Assembly (NCBI GenBank): GCA_020721445.1
Contig: DYMU01000001.1
Span: 186,001-250,000 of the forward strand
Length of the DNA: 64,000 nucleotides
Direction of reading: 5' to 3'
Source: Gemmobacter nectariphilus
GTDB taxonomy: Bacteria > Pseudomonadota > Alphaproteobacteria > Rhodobacterales > Rhodobacteraceae
Part shown: positions 1 through 7,776 of the stretch, one piece after another
Layout: every line of letters starts with the position of its first letter
How positions within the stretch are numbered: the stretch's first letter is position 1
Notes under the pieces: generated by a model
What the model saw: only the letters and a program-made list of their open reading frames with translations
Databases searched by the model: none
What the model was told of the DNA's origin: nothing
Position numbers and translations under genes: made by a program

Positions 1-2
1 CA

Positions 3-371
3 AGCCGGTTTGGTCTTGTCGCGGTCGATTCGGTGGTGGCGCTGGGGGCCGCCGGGATGCTGGCGCTGGGTGCTGTGCGGATCGGGGCCGAGGCCTGGGA
101 CGCGCTGATGGACCGCCGCGCCGATCCGGCGGTGATTGCGGCAATCACCGAGATGGCCCGCAACTGGCCGGGGGTGCGCGGGTTTCACGACATCAAGACC
201 CGCCGGGCCGGCAGCCGGATCTTCGTGCAGATCCACATCGAGTTGGACGGCGATCAGCCGTTGCGCGACGCGCATGCCACGGGGGCCGCGCTCAAGCGTG
301 CCATTCTGGCCGCCTATCCGCAGGCCGATGTGATCATCCACAAGGATGTGTCGCGTGCGCCGCAGGTGTAA
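3..371 (+). CDS. Cation diffusion facilitator (CDF) family metal exporter, C-terminal part
   Basis: The gene runs in from the left edge, so only about the last 122 residues are visible. The first residues form a hydrophobic helix (VALGAAGMLALGAVRIG), consistent with the last membrane span of a CDF transporter. The rest matches the soluble C-terminal CDF domain: a short beta-alpha-beta-beta fold with His and Asp residues (GFHD, IHIE, DAH, IIHKD) at places where FieF-like exporters bind regulatory metal. The family exports Fe(II), Zn(II) or related ions from the cytoplasm in exchange for protons. The substrate cannot be told because the transmembrane metal site lies outside the window. The stop is 39 bases before the aminotransferase start on the same strand, so the two may be co-transcribed. 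Confidence 0.8.
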   Translation, partial: SRFGLVAVDSVVALGAAGMLALGAVRIGAEAWDALMDRRADPAVIAAITEMARNWPGVRGFHDIKTRRAGSRIFVQIHIELDGDQPLRDAHATGAALKRAILAAYPQADVIIHKDVSRAPQV

Positions 372-410
372 CCCGGTTTTGCCACACGCCGCAGACGCTG
401 TGGGGATGCC

Positions 411-1625
411 ATGAGGTATGCCCCCATACTTGACCGGCTGGCCGGACAGGGCGGCGCCAAATGGGCGGTGCATTACCGCGCGCGCCAGTTGCAGGCCGAA
501 GGCCACGGCATCTTGCAACTGACCATCGGCGAGCCGGACACGCCGCCGCCCGACACTCTGATCACCCATGTCACCGATGCGCTTGCAGCGGGCCGCTGGG
601 GCTATTCCAACGGGCGGGGCGAGCCCGGGCTGCTGCGCGCGCTGGCGGACCGTTACACCGCGCGGCATGGCCGCGTGTTTGGAACCGATCAGTTCCTGTG
701 CCTGCCGGGCACGCAGACGGCGCTGTATCTGGTGTTGCAGGCCGTGGCCGCGGCGGGCGACGAGGTGCTGGTGGGCGACCCGATGTATGCCACCTATGAA
801 GGGATCATCCGCGCCAGCGGGGCCAGCATGGTGCCGGTGCCGTTGCGGGCCGAGCATGGCTTTGCCATGCAGGCCGAAGATGTGGCCGCGCGGATCACGC
901 CTCGCAGCCGCGTGTTGTTTCTGAACAGCCCGCACAACCCGACCGGCGCGGTGCTGTCAGCCGCCGATCTGGCGGCGCTGGGCAAGATTGCAAGGGCGCA
1001 TGATCTGTGGATCGTGTCGGACGAGGTTTATGAGGAACTGGTGTTTCCGGGGGTGGCCTTCGCCTCGCCCTTGGCGCTGCCCGCGCTTGTCGATCGGGTG
1101 ATCGCGGCGGCCTCGATCTCCAAATCGCATGCAGCGCCGGGGTTGCGGTCGGGCTGGTGCGTCGGGCCGGCCGCGTTCATCGACCGGGCCTTGCCGCTGG
1201 CGGAAACCATGCTGTTCGGCAACCAGCCGTTTCTGGCCGATGCAACGGCGGCGGTGCTGGGCCAACCGTCACGGGTTGCCGCCGACATGGCCCTGCGGTT
1301 CCGCGATCGGGCCGCCATGCTGGGCGCGGCGCTGGACGGGGTGGCCGGGTTGCGGCTGCATCAGCCACAGGCGGGGATGTTTGCGGCTCTGGATGTGCGG
1401 GCAAGCGGCCTGTCGGGGCAACAGTTTGCGCTGGCGCTGCTGGAGGCCGAGCATGTGGCCTGCATGCCGGGCGAAAGCTTTGGCGCCGGTCTGGCCGGCT
1501 GGCTGCGGATCAGCCTGACCCAGCCCGATGCGGTGATCGCGGCGGCAGCGACCGCGATTGCCCGCTTTGCCCGGCGCATGGCCCCCGAACATGCCCCCGA
1601 ACATGCCACCGAACGCCACCCCTGA
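411..1625 (+). CDS. Class I/II pyridoxal-phosphate aminotransferase
   Basis: A 404-residue fold-type I aminotransferase of the aspartate aminotransferase superfamily. Hallmarks are the SPHNPTG loop (about 173-179), SDEVYE (203-208), and the PLP-binding lysine K238 in SISKSHAAPGLRSGW. It would transfer an amino group between an amino acid and a 2-oxo acid in the cytoplasm. The substrate cannot be assigned from sequence; related genes are annotated as aspartate or aromatic aminotransferases. The C-terminus carries a small repeat (EHAPEHATERHP) beyond the usual fold, encoded by near-identical 12-base units. The ATG follows 39 bases of spacer after the CDF gene. Confidence 0.85.
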   Translation: MRYAPILDRLAGQGGAKWAVHYRARQLQAEGHGILQLTIGEPDTPPPDTLITHVTDALAAGRWGYSNGRGEPGLLRALADRYTARHGRVFGTDQFLCLPGTQTALYLVLQAVAAAGDEVLVGDPMYATYEGIIRASGASMVPVPLRAEHGFAMQAEDVAARITPRSRVLFLNSPHNPTGAVLSAADLAALGKIARAHDLWIVSDEVYEELVFPGVAFASPLALPALVDRVIAAASISKSHAAPGLRSGWCVGPAAFIDRALPLAETMLFGNQPFLADATAAVLGQPSRVAADMALRFRDRAAMLGAALDGVAGLRLHQPQAGMFAALDVRASGLSGQQFALALLEAEHVACMPGESFGAGLAGWLRISLTQPDAVIAAAATAIARFARRMAPEHAPEHATERHP

Positions 1626-1809
1626 CCCAAACGGGCCGCGCCGGCCACGGCTGGGGCCGATCACACAACCCGCTGATTTCCTTGCCGCTATCCGATAACA
1701 GACCGGCGTTTTTGCCTAGCACGGCCGCTTGCGTCATGTCTGGACCCATCCAGCCGTGTTGGACGTTTTGCTCTGCCCGCCACGGCGTTATGGGAAAGGA
1801 CACCCGACC

Positions 1810-2385
1810 ATGCTGCCAAATCTGAAAACCACCGCCCTTGCCGCCATCACCGCCCTGTCTGTCGCGCTGACCAGCGTGGCCCCCGCCAACGCCTTTGGCC
1901 GGGACGAGCGAAAGTTCCTGCAAGGCGTTGCTGCCGCGCTGATCGTGGGGGCGATCGTGCGCGATGCGCAGGGCCGTGCCCAGGCCGCGCCCAGCTATGC
2001 CGCCCCGAGCTATGCCGCCCCGACCTACGCGGCCCCCCGCCATGCTGCCCCCCGCCACGCGGGCACCGGCTACGCTGCCCCGCAGCCGCAATACCGCCCG
2101 GCACCGCCGCGGCAAGATCAGTACAACACCGGGCGGGTGATCGGGTCGTCCAGTTCGGTTCATGCCACGCTCGCGGCGCAAACCTTCAACAGCTATTCCC
2201 TGCGTCAACGTCAGGCGATCCAGTCGCGGTTGCGCGCCTATGGCTACTACCGGGGCAGCATTGACGGTGTCTTTGGTCCGGCCACCTTGCGCGCCGTGCA
2301 GGCCTATGCCCGCGACAGTGGCGGCGAGCGGCAGTTGCAGACCCGCGCCGGCAGCTATGGCGTCTACGACAGCCTGATCGCCTGA
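1810..2385 (+). CDS. Secreted protein with repeat linker and C-terminal peptidoglycan-binding domain
   Basis: A 191-residue protein. The ATG at 1810 is preceded by a GGAAAGGA ribosome-binding site and opens a clear signal peptide (LAAITALSVALTSVAPANA), so it is preferred to in-frame upstream codons. A short alpha-helical stretch follows, then a low-complexity linker made of YAAP/HAAP repeats (about residues 60-85), then a Gln/Pro-rich stretch. The C-terminus (about 135-175) looks like a PG_binding_1 domain: a Q-x-x-L-x-x-x-G-Y-Y-x-G-x-I-D-G-x-x-G-P-x-T pattern. It probably sits in the periplasm attached to murein. No catalytic domain is visible; the linker may act as a spacer. Exact role unknown. 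Confidence 0.8.
   Translation: MLPNLKTTALAAITALSVALTSVAPANAFGRDERKFLQGVAAALIVGAIVRDAQGRAQAAPSYAAPSYAAPTYAAPRHAAPRHAGTGYAAPQPQYRPAPPRQDQYNTGRVIGSSSSVHATLAAQTFNSYSLRQRQAIQSRLRAYGYYRGSIDGVFGPATLRAVQAYARDSGGERQLQTRAGSYGVYDSLIA
1960..2075 (+). repeat. In-gene tandem repeat coding for YAAP/HAAP units
   Basis: Short tandem units of the form tat-gcc-gcc-ccg, with drift to cat-gct-gcc-ccc, encode consecutive (Y/H)AAP(S/T/R) motifs in the linker of the peptidoglycan-binding protein. Units are multiples of three bases, so changes in copy number would alter linker length without breaking the frame. Confidence 0.7.
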
Positions 2386-2442
2386 GCCTTTGGCCGTTGG
2401 CCTATGGCTGGCAGCGGTCTGACCTTTCGGGCGACGGGCATT

Positions 2443-3300
2443 TCAACCGTGCCGGTCGCCCGGGGCCACCACCACCTGACGTTGCATGCCCAGACCGTCC
2501 ACCCGCACCTCCATCACATCGCCGGGGCGCAAGAACCGCTGCGGCTTCATCCCCAGCCCCACCCCTTCGGGCGTGCCGGTGGTGATGATGTCACCGGGCA
2601 GCAACTGCATGAACTGGCTGATGTAGGAGACGATCTGCGCCACGCTGAAGATCATGTCTCCGGTGGTGCTGTCTTGCACCCGCGTCCCGTTCAGGTCCAG
2701 CGACAGACGCAAGCTTTGCGGATCGGGCACCTCATCCGCCGTCACCAGCCAGGGGCCGATCGGGCCAAAGCTGGGGGCCGACTTGCCCTTGACCCATTGC
2801 CCGCCCCGTTCAATCTGAAAGCTGCGTTCCGACACGTCGTTGACCACGCAATAGCCCGCGACATGGGCCAGCGCCTCGGCCTGCGACACATAGAGCGCGG
2901 CGCGCCCGATGATCACGCCCAGCTCCACCTCCCAATCCGCCTTGACCGAGCCGCGCGGCAAGATCACCGGGTCATTCGGCCCCGACAGGCAAGAGGTGGC
3001 CTTGGAAAACAACACCGGCTCGGTCGGGATGGCGGCACCCGATTCCGCGGCATGCTTGGCATAGTTCAGCCCGACGGCGTGAAAATTCGGCACCGTCGCC
3101 AGACACGGGCCAATGCGGCCGGGCGCGCTGATCACGGCCAAGCGGGTCAGGTCCAGCGCCCGGATCGCATCCAGTGCGGCGAATGACACGCCTTGCCCGG
3201 CAAAGTCGGGCACGATCCCCGACAGATCGCGCACCTGTCCGTCACCGTCCAGTATGGCGGGCTTTTCCTGCCCCACCGGGCCAACACGCAGCAATTTCAT
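2443..3300 (-). CDS. Fumarylacetoacetate hydrolase (FAH) family protein
   Basis: A 285-residue FAH/HpaG-type enzyme. The start MKLLRVG at 3300 has a strong GAGGGGGG Shine-Dalgarno and is the usual family start; the reading frame is open further upstream but without family features. Family motifs in order: HAVGLNYAKHAAE, EPVLFSKATSC, DWEVELGVIIG (acidic metal ligands), NDVSERSFQ, GQWVKGKSAPSFGPIGPW, TTGTPEGVGLG and RPGDVMEVRVDGLG. The family cleaves or tautomerises 2-oxo acids such as fumarylpyruvate, acylpyruvates or oxaloacetate, using Mg/Mn. The exact substrate is unknown. It is transcribed away from the ABC importer across a 350-base regulatory gap. Confidence 0.85.
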   Translation of the reverse strand: MKLLRVGPVGQEKPAILDGDGQVRDLSGIVPDFAGQGVSFAALDAIRALDLTRLAVISAPGRIGPCLATVPNFHAVGLNYAKHAAESGAAIPTEPVLFSKATSCLSGPNDPVILPRGSVKADWEVELGVIIGRAALYVSQAEALAHVAGYCVVNDVSERSFQIERGGQWVKGKSAPSFGPIGPWLVTADEVPDPQSLRLSLDLNGTRVQDSTTGDMIFSVAQIVSYISQFMQLLPGDIITTGTPEGVGLGMKPQRFLRPGDVMEVRVDGLGMQRQVVVAPGDRHG

Positions 3301-3650
3301 TTTTCCCCCCTCGGATCTGGTCCGGGCCTGTGCGGCCGCCGGTCTGGCCCGCCTGCGACCCGCACCGATCCGGCGCGTGGCAGGCCGCCGGACTGTAGGG
3401 CCAAAGCCAGCGGAAGGAAAACCCCCCGCGCTTGGCCTGCAAACCCGTATTCGACCAGCGCCGCACCCTGCGGCCGCCCCGCCGGCCCTTTGGCTTTGCG
3501 CATATTTCGCATATTTTTTGGGCGCAAAGCCACCCATCAGCGCAATATTTGCCCAGGAACCCGCCGGAAAATGGTAAATATTCAGCAACACATGGACTCA
3601 AGGCCGCCGATTGGCACCCTCAGACAATCACTCATCAGGGAGTTTGCCGC
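3301..3650. promoter_or_regulatory. Divergent intergenic region with a 10-bp inverted repeat
   Basis: This 350-base gap separates the FAH-family gene (minus) from the ABC substrate-binding gene (plus) and must hold both promoters. A perfect inverted repeat, GGCTTTGCGC at 3492-3501 and GCGCAAAGCC at 3522-3531, brackets an AT-rich loop holding the direct repeat GCATATTTC / GCATATTTT (3500-3517). Two further AT-rich sites, GCAATATTTGC (3542-3552) and GGTAAATATTCAG (3573-3585), lie nearer the ABC gene. The arrangement suits a shared operator, but no regulator gene is adjacent. No gene is seen here. Confidence 0.4.
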
Positions 3651-4658
3651 ATGTTCCGCCACGCCGTTGCCAGTTTCGCCGCCGCACTGCTGATCTGGTC
3701 GGTCGCCAGCGCCGAAACCGCAATGCCCTTTGCCCTTGACTGGAAGTTTGAAGGCCCTGCCGCGCCCTATTTCGTGGCGCTGGACAAGGGCTATTTCAGC
3801 GCCGAAGGGCTGACGGTGGAGATCACCGAAGGCGCGGGCAGCCTTGATGCCATTCCAAAGGTGGCGACCGGGGCCTATCCGGTGGGCTTTGCCGATATCA
3901 ACAGCCTGATGAAGTTTCTGGACCAGAACCCCGGCGCGCCCGTCACCGCCGTGATGATGATCTATGACAAGCCGCCGTTTGCCATGGTGGGGCGCAAATC
4001 GCTGGGCATCGAAAAGCCTGCCGATATCTCGGGCAAGGTGCTGGGCGCGCCGCCGCCAGATGGCGCCTGGGCGCAGTTCCCGATCTTTGCCGCCGAGAAC
4101 GGCATCGACATGACGACCGTCACGGTTGAACCCGTGGGTTTTCCGGTGCGCGAACCGATGCTGGCCGAAGGCAAGGTTGCCGCGGTGACCGGGTTCAGCT
4201 TCACCTCCAGCCTGAACGTCAAGCGGTTGGGCGTGCCCGCCGATGATATCTCGGTCATCCTGATGGCCGACCATGGCGTGGCGCTGTATGGCAACGCGGT
4301 GATCGTCAACACCGATTTCGCCAAGGCCAACCCCGCCGCCGTGACAGGTTTCCTGCGCGCCGTGGCGATGGGCTGGAAAGACACCGTCGCCGACCCCGAC
4401 GCCGCCATCGCCAGCCTGATCAGCCGCAACCCCGCCGCCGACCCCGGCTTGGAGGGCGAGCGTCTGGCGCTGTCGATCAAGGACAACGTGATGACCGACT
4501 GGGTCATGGCCAATGGCATGGGCAACATCGACCCCGCCCGCATGGACAAGGCGATTGAACAGACCAAATCGGTCTATACCTTCGTCAACGCCCCCGACGC
4601 GAAGCTGTATTTCGACCCCGCCTATCTGCCGACCGACGGCAGCCTGATGATGAAATAA
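3651..4658 (+). CDS. ABC transporter substrate-binding protein, NMT1/THI5-like
   Basis: A 335-residue periplasmic binding protein with a signal peptide (MFRHAVASFAAALLIWSVASA) and a GGGAG ribosome-binding site before ATG 3651. The mature N-terminus (FALDWKFEGPAAPYFVALDKGYFSAEGL) matches the NMT1/THI5 and SsuA/TauA clan, which binds pyrimidine precursors, nitrate, sulfonates or similar small ligands. It begins an operon with the ATPase 36 bases downstream and the permease that overlaps the ATPase stop. The ligand cannot be fixed by sequence alone; the neighbouring amidase and FAH hydrolase hint at an organic nitrogen or carbon source, which is inference. Confidence 0.85.
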   Translation: MFRHAVASFAAALLIWSVASAETAMPFALDWKFEGPAAPYFVALDKGYFSAEGLTVEITEGAGSLDAIPKVATGAYPVGFADINSLMKFLDQNPGAPVTAVMMIYDKPPFAMVGRKSLGIEKPADISGKVLGAPPPDGAWAQFPIFAAENGIDMTTVTVEPVGFPVREPMLAEGKVAAVTGFSFTSSLNVKRLGVPADDISVILMADHGVALYGNAVIVNTDFAKANPAAVTGFLRAVAMGWKDTVADPDAAIASLISRNPAADPGLEGERLALSIKDNVMTDWVMANGMGNIDPARMDKAIEQTKSVYTFVNAPDAKLYFDPAYLPTDGSLMMK

Positions 4659-4694
4659 GGCCCATGGCCGCCCTGCAAGGGGCGACCGTATCCC

Positions 4695-5483
4695 ATGGCA
4701 AACCTGATTGAAATCAAGGGCGTCACCCACGCCTATCGCACCAAGGCCGGGCCTTTGCCGGTCTTGGACAACCTGAATGTCGCCGTGCCCGAAGGCGAAT
4801 TTGCTGCCGTCGTCGGCCCCTCGGGCTGCGGAAAATCCACCCTGACCCGGCTGGTCGCCGGCCTGATGAAACCCGATGCGGGCGAGGTCTGGCTGCACGG
4901 CGAACGCGTCACCAGCCCGCGCAAGACGGTTGGCATGGCGTTTCAGAACCCGGTCATGCTGGAATGGCGCACGATCCTTGAAAACGTCATCTTGCCCTTG
5001 GAAATCGTCGCGCCGCGCATGGCGCAGAAAGACCGCGTTGACCGCGCCATGCACCTGCTGGAAATGGTCGGGCTGAAGGGGTTTGAGGCCAAGCGCCCCA
5101 GCCAGCTGTCGGGCGGCATGCGCCAGCGCGCCAGCCTGTGCCGCGCCATTGTGCATAAACCCGATGTGCTGATCATGGACGAACCCTTTGGCGCGCTGGA
5201 TGCCTTTACCCGCGAAGACCTGTGGCAAACCATGCGCGATCTGCGCGCGGCTGAACCCTTCACCTGCGTGCTGATCACCCATGATCTGCGCGAAAGTGTC
5301 TATCTGGGCGATCAGGTGTTTGTGCTGTCGGGCCGTCCTGCCCGCACCCAGATGGTGCTGGATGTCGACCTGCCCGCCGACCGCACATTGGACATCCTGT
5401 TCGAGCCAAAGGCGCAAGAGATGCTGCACACCCTGCGCGACCAGATCCGCATCGCCCAAGGCCGTGACGGGGGCGCGCATTGA
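4695..5483 (+). CDS. ABC transporter ATP-binding protein (nitrate/taurine/NMT1 type)
   Basis: A 262-residue nucleotide-binding subunit with all expected motifs: Walker A GPSGCGKST (41-49), Q-loop in MAFQNPVML, signature LSGGM (138-142), Walker B LIMDEP with D-loop GALD, and the switch His in ITHDL (H196). It belongs to the SsuB/TauB/NrtD subgroup and powers import with the flanking binding protein and permease. Its TGA overlaps the ATG of the permease (ATGA at 5483), a sign of translational coupling. Confidence 0.9.
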   Translation: MANLIEIKGVTHAYRTKAGPLPVLDNLNVAVPEGEFAAVVGPSGCGKSTLTRLVAGLMKPDAGEVWLHGERVTSPRKTVGMAFQNPVMLEWRTILENVILPLEIVAPRMAQKDRVDRAMHLLEMVGLKGFEAKRPSQLSGGMRQRASLCRAIVHKPDVLIMDEPFGALDAFTREDLWQTMRDLRAAEPFTCVLITHDLRESVYLGDQVFVLSGRPARTQMVLDVDLPADRTLDILFEPKAQEMLHTLRDQIRIAQGRDGGAH

Positions 5484-6247
5484 TGGAAACCGCGCAGAAA
5501 ATCGCCGTGCCGCTGCTGGCCATCGCACTGTTCCTGCTGGCGTGGGAGGGGCTGGTCTGGGTCAACAACTGGCCCAACTACAAGATGGCCTCGCCGTCGG
5601 ACCTGCCGCCCGCATTCTGGAAATTCCGCTGGCTGTTTCTGGAAATGGGCTGGCAAACCCTGTGGCGCACCGTGCTGGGCCTTGGCTTGGCCGTGCTGTT
5701 TGGCACCCTGATCGGCATGGTCATGGGCTTTTCGCGCATCGCCCGCGACGGGCTTTACCCGCTGCTGGTGGGCTTCAACGCCATCCCAAAGGCCACCCTT
5801 GTGCCAGTCATTGCGCTGATCTTCATCGGCCAGCACGATTTCAACACCGTGCTGATGGCCTTCCTGATCAGCTTTTTTCCCATCGCCGTGTCGGTTGGCA
5901 TTGGCCTGTCCACGCTGGAACCCGAATACCGCGATATCCTGCGCAGTCTGGGCGCCAGCCGCTTCACCATTTTCCGCAAGATCGCCCTGCCGAAAACCCT
6001 GCCCGAGTTCTTTGGCGCGCTGAAGGTTTCGGTCACGCTGGCCTTCATCGGCACCAATCTGGTGGAAATCGTCTCGCCGCACGGGCGGGGCCTTGGCGCG
6101 CTGTTCAAATCGGGCGAAACCAACGGCGATTACCCGCTGATGTTTGCCGTCTTGATCGCGCTCGCCGTGCTGGGCATCGTGCTGTATTACGCCGTGCTGG
6201 TGCTGGAGCGTATCTTCGCAGGCTGGGCCGAACGCCCGCAAAGCTGA
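5483..6247 (+). CDS. ABC transporter permease (nitrate/taurine/NMT1 type)
   Basis: A 254-residue inner-membrane subunit with about six hydrophobic spans, the first at residues 7-25. It carries an EAA-like coupling loop (YRDILRSLGASRFTIFRKIALPKTLPEFFGALKVS) as in BPD_transp_1 permeases of the SsuC/TauC type. The ATG at 5483 overlaps the ATPase stop; a TTG one codon earlier is open but less likely. It is the last gene of the three-gene import operon and ends only 6 bases before the convergent small membrane gene. Confidence 0.9.
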   Translation: METAQKIAVPLLAIALFLLAWEGLVWVNNWPNYKMASPSDLPPAFWKFRWLFLEMGWQTLWRTVLGLGLAVLFGTLIGMVMGFSRIARDGLYPLLVGFNAIPKATLVPVIALIFIGQHDFNTVLMAFLISFFPIAVSVGIGLSTLEPEYRDILRSLGASRFTIFRKIALPKTLPEFFGALKVSVTLAFIGTNLVEIVSPHGRGLGALFKSGETNGDYPLMFAVLIALAVLGIVLYYAVLVLERIFAGWAERPQS

Positions 6248-6253
6248 CGGCCG

Positions 6254-6418
6254 TTATCCCCGGTTGCCGGTCAGGCCCTGATACAGATCCCAGCCCGCCA
6301 GCGCCACGGTTATGCCGACCACGCCGATCAGGTCCAGCCGCGGCACATGCCACAGCAAGATCCCCAGAAACGCCAGCAACACCGAAAACGCAAAAATCGC
6401 CAATACACTGTTCATCAT
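6254..6418 (-). CDS. Small hydrophobic membrane protein, translationally coupled to the amidase
   Basis: A 54-residue open frame beginning MMNSVLAIFAFSVLLAFLG and ending LYQGLTGNRG. Its ATG overlaps the amidase stop as ATGA (6415-6418), the same coupling seen at many true junctions in this window. It has two predicted membrane spans (about residues 3-22 and 29-46) with a short charged turn (HVPRLD) between them, and no other recognisable motif. The coupling and the consistent hydrophobic pattern support a real gene. It may be a partner of the amidase or of the TRAP transporter, but function is unknown. Confidence 0.6.
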   Translation of the reverse strand: MMNSVLAIFAFSVLLAFLGILLWHVPRLDLIGVVGITVALAGWDLYQGLTGNRG

Positions 6419-7776
6419 TGCACCCCATCCTTCCTATTTTCCACATGCGCCATCAGCCAGCGGGCCGTGCGCAACAGCCGCGCGTCATCGCCGTGCCGGC
6501 CAACCAGTTGCAGCCCCATCGGCAGGCCATTGTCCGCCCAGAACAACGGCAAGGTGACCGCAGGCACCCCGGCCAGTGTCCACAGCCCGTTGAAGATTGC
6601 CGATCCGGTTGACCCAAGCCCTTCGGGCGCCGGGCCGGGGGCGGAAGGGCACAGGATCGCATCGCAGCGGTCAAACAGCGGCGACAGCGCCGCAGTCATC
6701 AGCGCCCGCCAGTCCAGCGCCGCCAGATAATCGCGCGCCAGAACGGCCTTGCCTTCGTCCATTGCGGCGCGCAACACGTCGGACATCTGGTCGCGTCCGC
6801 GCCGTTCCAGCCCGTAATAGCACTTCGCCATCTCGGCAAAGTTGATGCGCTGGCGGATCGCCGCGACCTCATCCATCCCCGGAAGCGGTGCCTCAAAGCA
6901 CTGATCGCCCAGCAGCGCCGCCAGTTCCTCAACCGCGCCTTGCATCTGGCTGTCGGCCGCATCCCAACCCGGCGGGCGCACAAAGGCAAACATCGGTGTC
7001 ACCGGCGCGCGGGCCAGCGCCACATCCAGCAAGCGCGGCATCGGGGCGGGTTCGGTGGCCGGATCGCCCGCGTCATGCCCGGCCAATACCTCGGCCAGCA
7101 AGGCTGCATCTTCAACCGTGCGGGCAAAGACGCCCACCGTATCCAGAAACGGCGATTGCGGCAGAATGCCGGTGCGCGGGATCATCCCGAAGCTGGGCTT
7201 GAACCCCACCACCCCGCAAAACGCCGCCGGACGGATCACCGACCCGCCGGTCTGCGTGCCAATCGCCAAGGGCACCATGCCTGCCGCCACCGCCGCCGCC
7301 GAGCCTTGCGATGACCCGCCCGGCGTATGGTCCGGGTTGTGCGGGTTGCGGGTCTTGCCGGGGTGCAGGAATGCGCCTTCGGTCGTGACCGTCTTGCCAA
7401 GGATGATCGCGCCCGCCGCGCGCAACCGCGCCACGATCCACGCATCGTCAGCTGGCACCCGGCCCGCATCCACCGCCATGCCATTGGCCGTGGGAATGCC
7501 CTTGGTGTCGATGATATCCTTCAGCGCGACCGGCAAACCGTGCAGCGGGCCAATCGGCCGGCCCGCCTGCCGGCGCGCATCAAGGGCGCGCGCCTGCTCG
7601 ATGGCATGGTTGCCATCCAGCCAAGCCCAGGCCTGCACCGCGGGTTCATGCGCGGCGATCTGGGCAAGGCAGGCCTCGACCAGATCGACCGCCCGCAAGG
7701 CCCCGCTGGCCAGACGGTCGCGCAAGCCAACCGCGCCCAGCGCCAGCAGCGCCTCGGTCTTATCGAGATGGGCCAT
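6415..7776 (-). CDS. Amidase signature family hydrolase
   Basis: A 453-residue amidase with an intact Ser-cisSer-Lys triad: Lys86 (LPVALKDIID), the cis-Ser in GGSSQGSAAAVAAG (155) and the nucleophile Ser179 in GTQTGGSVIRP. The family hydrolyses carboxamides to acid plus ammonia. The start MAHLDKTEA (7776) overlaps the TRAP permease stop by 17 bases; an upstream ATG at 7797 would overlap more. It sits in the TRAP transporter operon, which suggests that the imported compound or its derivative is an amide, but this is inference. GatA is excluded because gatB/gatC are absent and the gene is in a transport operon. Confidence 0.88.
   Translation of the reverse strand: MAHLDKTEALLALGAVGLRDRLASGALRAVDLVEACLAQIAAHEPAVQAWAWLDGNHAIEQARALDARRQAGRPIGPLHGLPVALKDIIDTKGIPTANGMAVDAGRVPADDAWIVARLRAAGAIILGKTVTTEGAFLHPGKTRNPHNPDHTPGGSSQGSAAAVAAGMVPLAIGTQTGGSVIRPAAFCGVVGFKPSFGMIPRTGILPQSPFLDTVGVFARTVEDAALLAEVLAGHDAGDPATEPAPMPRLLDVALARAPVTPMFAFVRPPGWDAADSQMQGAVEELAALLGDQCFEAPLPGMDEVAAIRQRINFAEMAKCYYGLERRGRDQMSDVLRAAMDEGKAVLARDYLAALDWRALMTAALSPLFDRCDAILCPSAPGPAPEGLGSTGSAIFNGLWTLAGVPAVTLPLFWADNGLPMGLQLVGRHGDDARLLRTARWLMAHVENRKDGVQ

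Noticed and set aside
3301-3650. Thiamine (TPP) riboswitch before the NMT1-like gene
   Set aside because: The conserved CTGAGA and ACC-GA parts of the THI box are not seen; only dyads and AT-rich repeats are present.
3582-5528. Long minus-strand open frame (648 codons) opposite the ABC importer genes
   Set aside because: It is antisense to three well-supported genes, has no recognisable domain, and is rich in His, Gln and Asp as expected for a shadow frame in GC-rich DNA.
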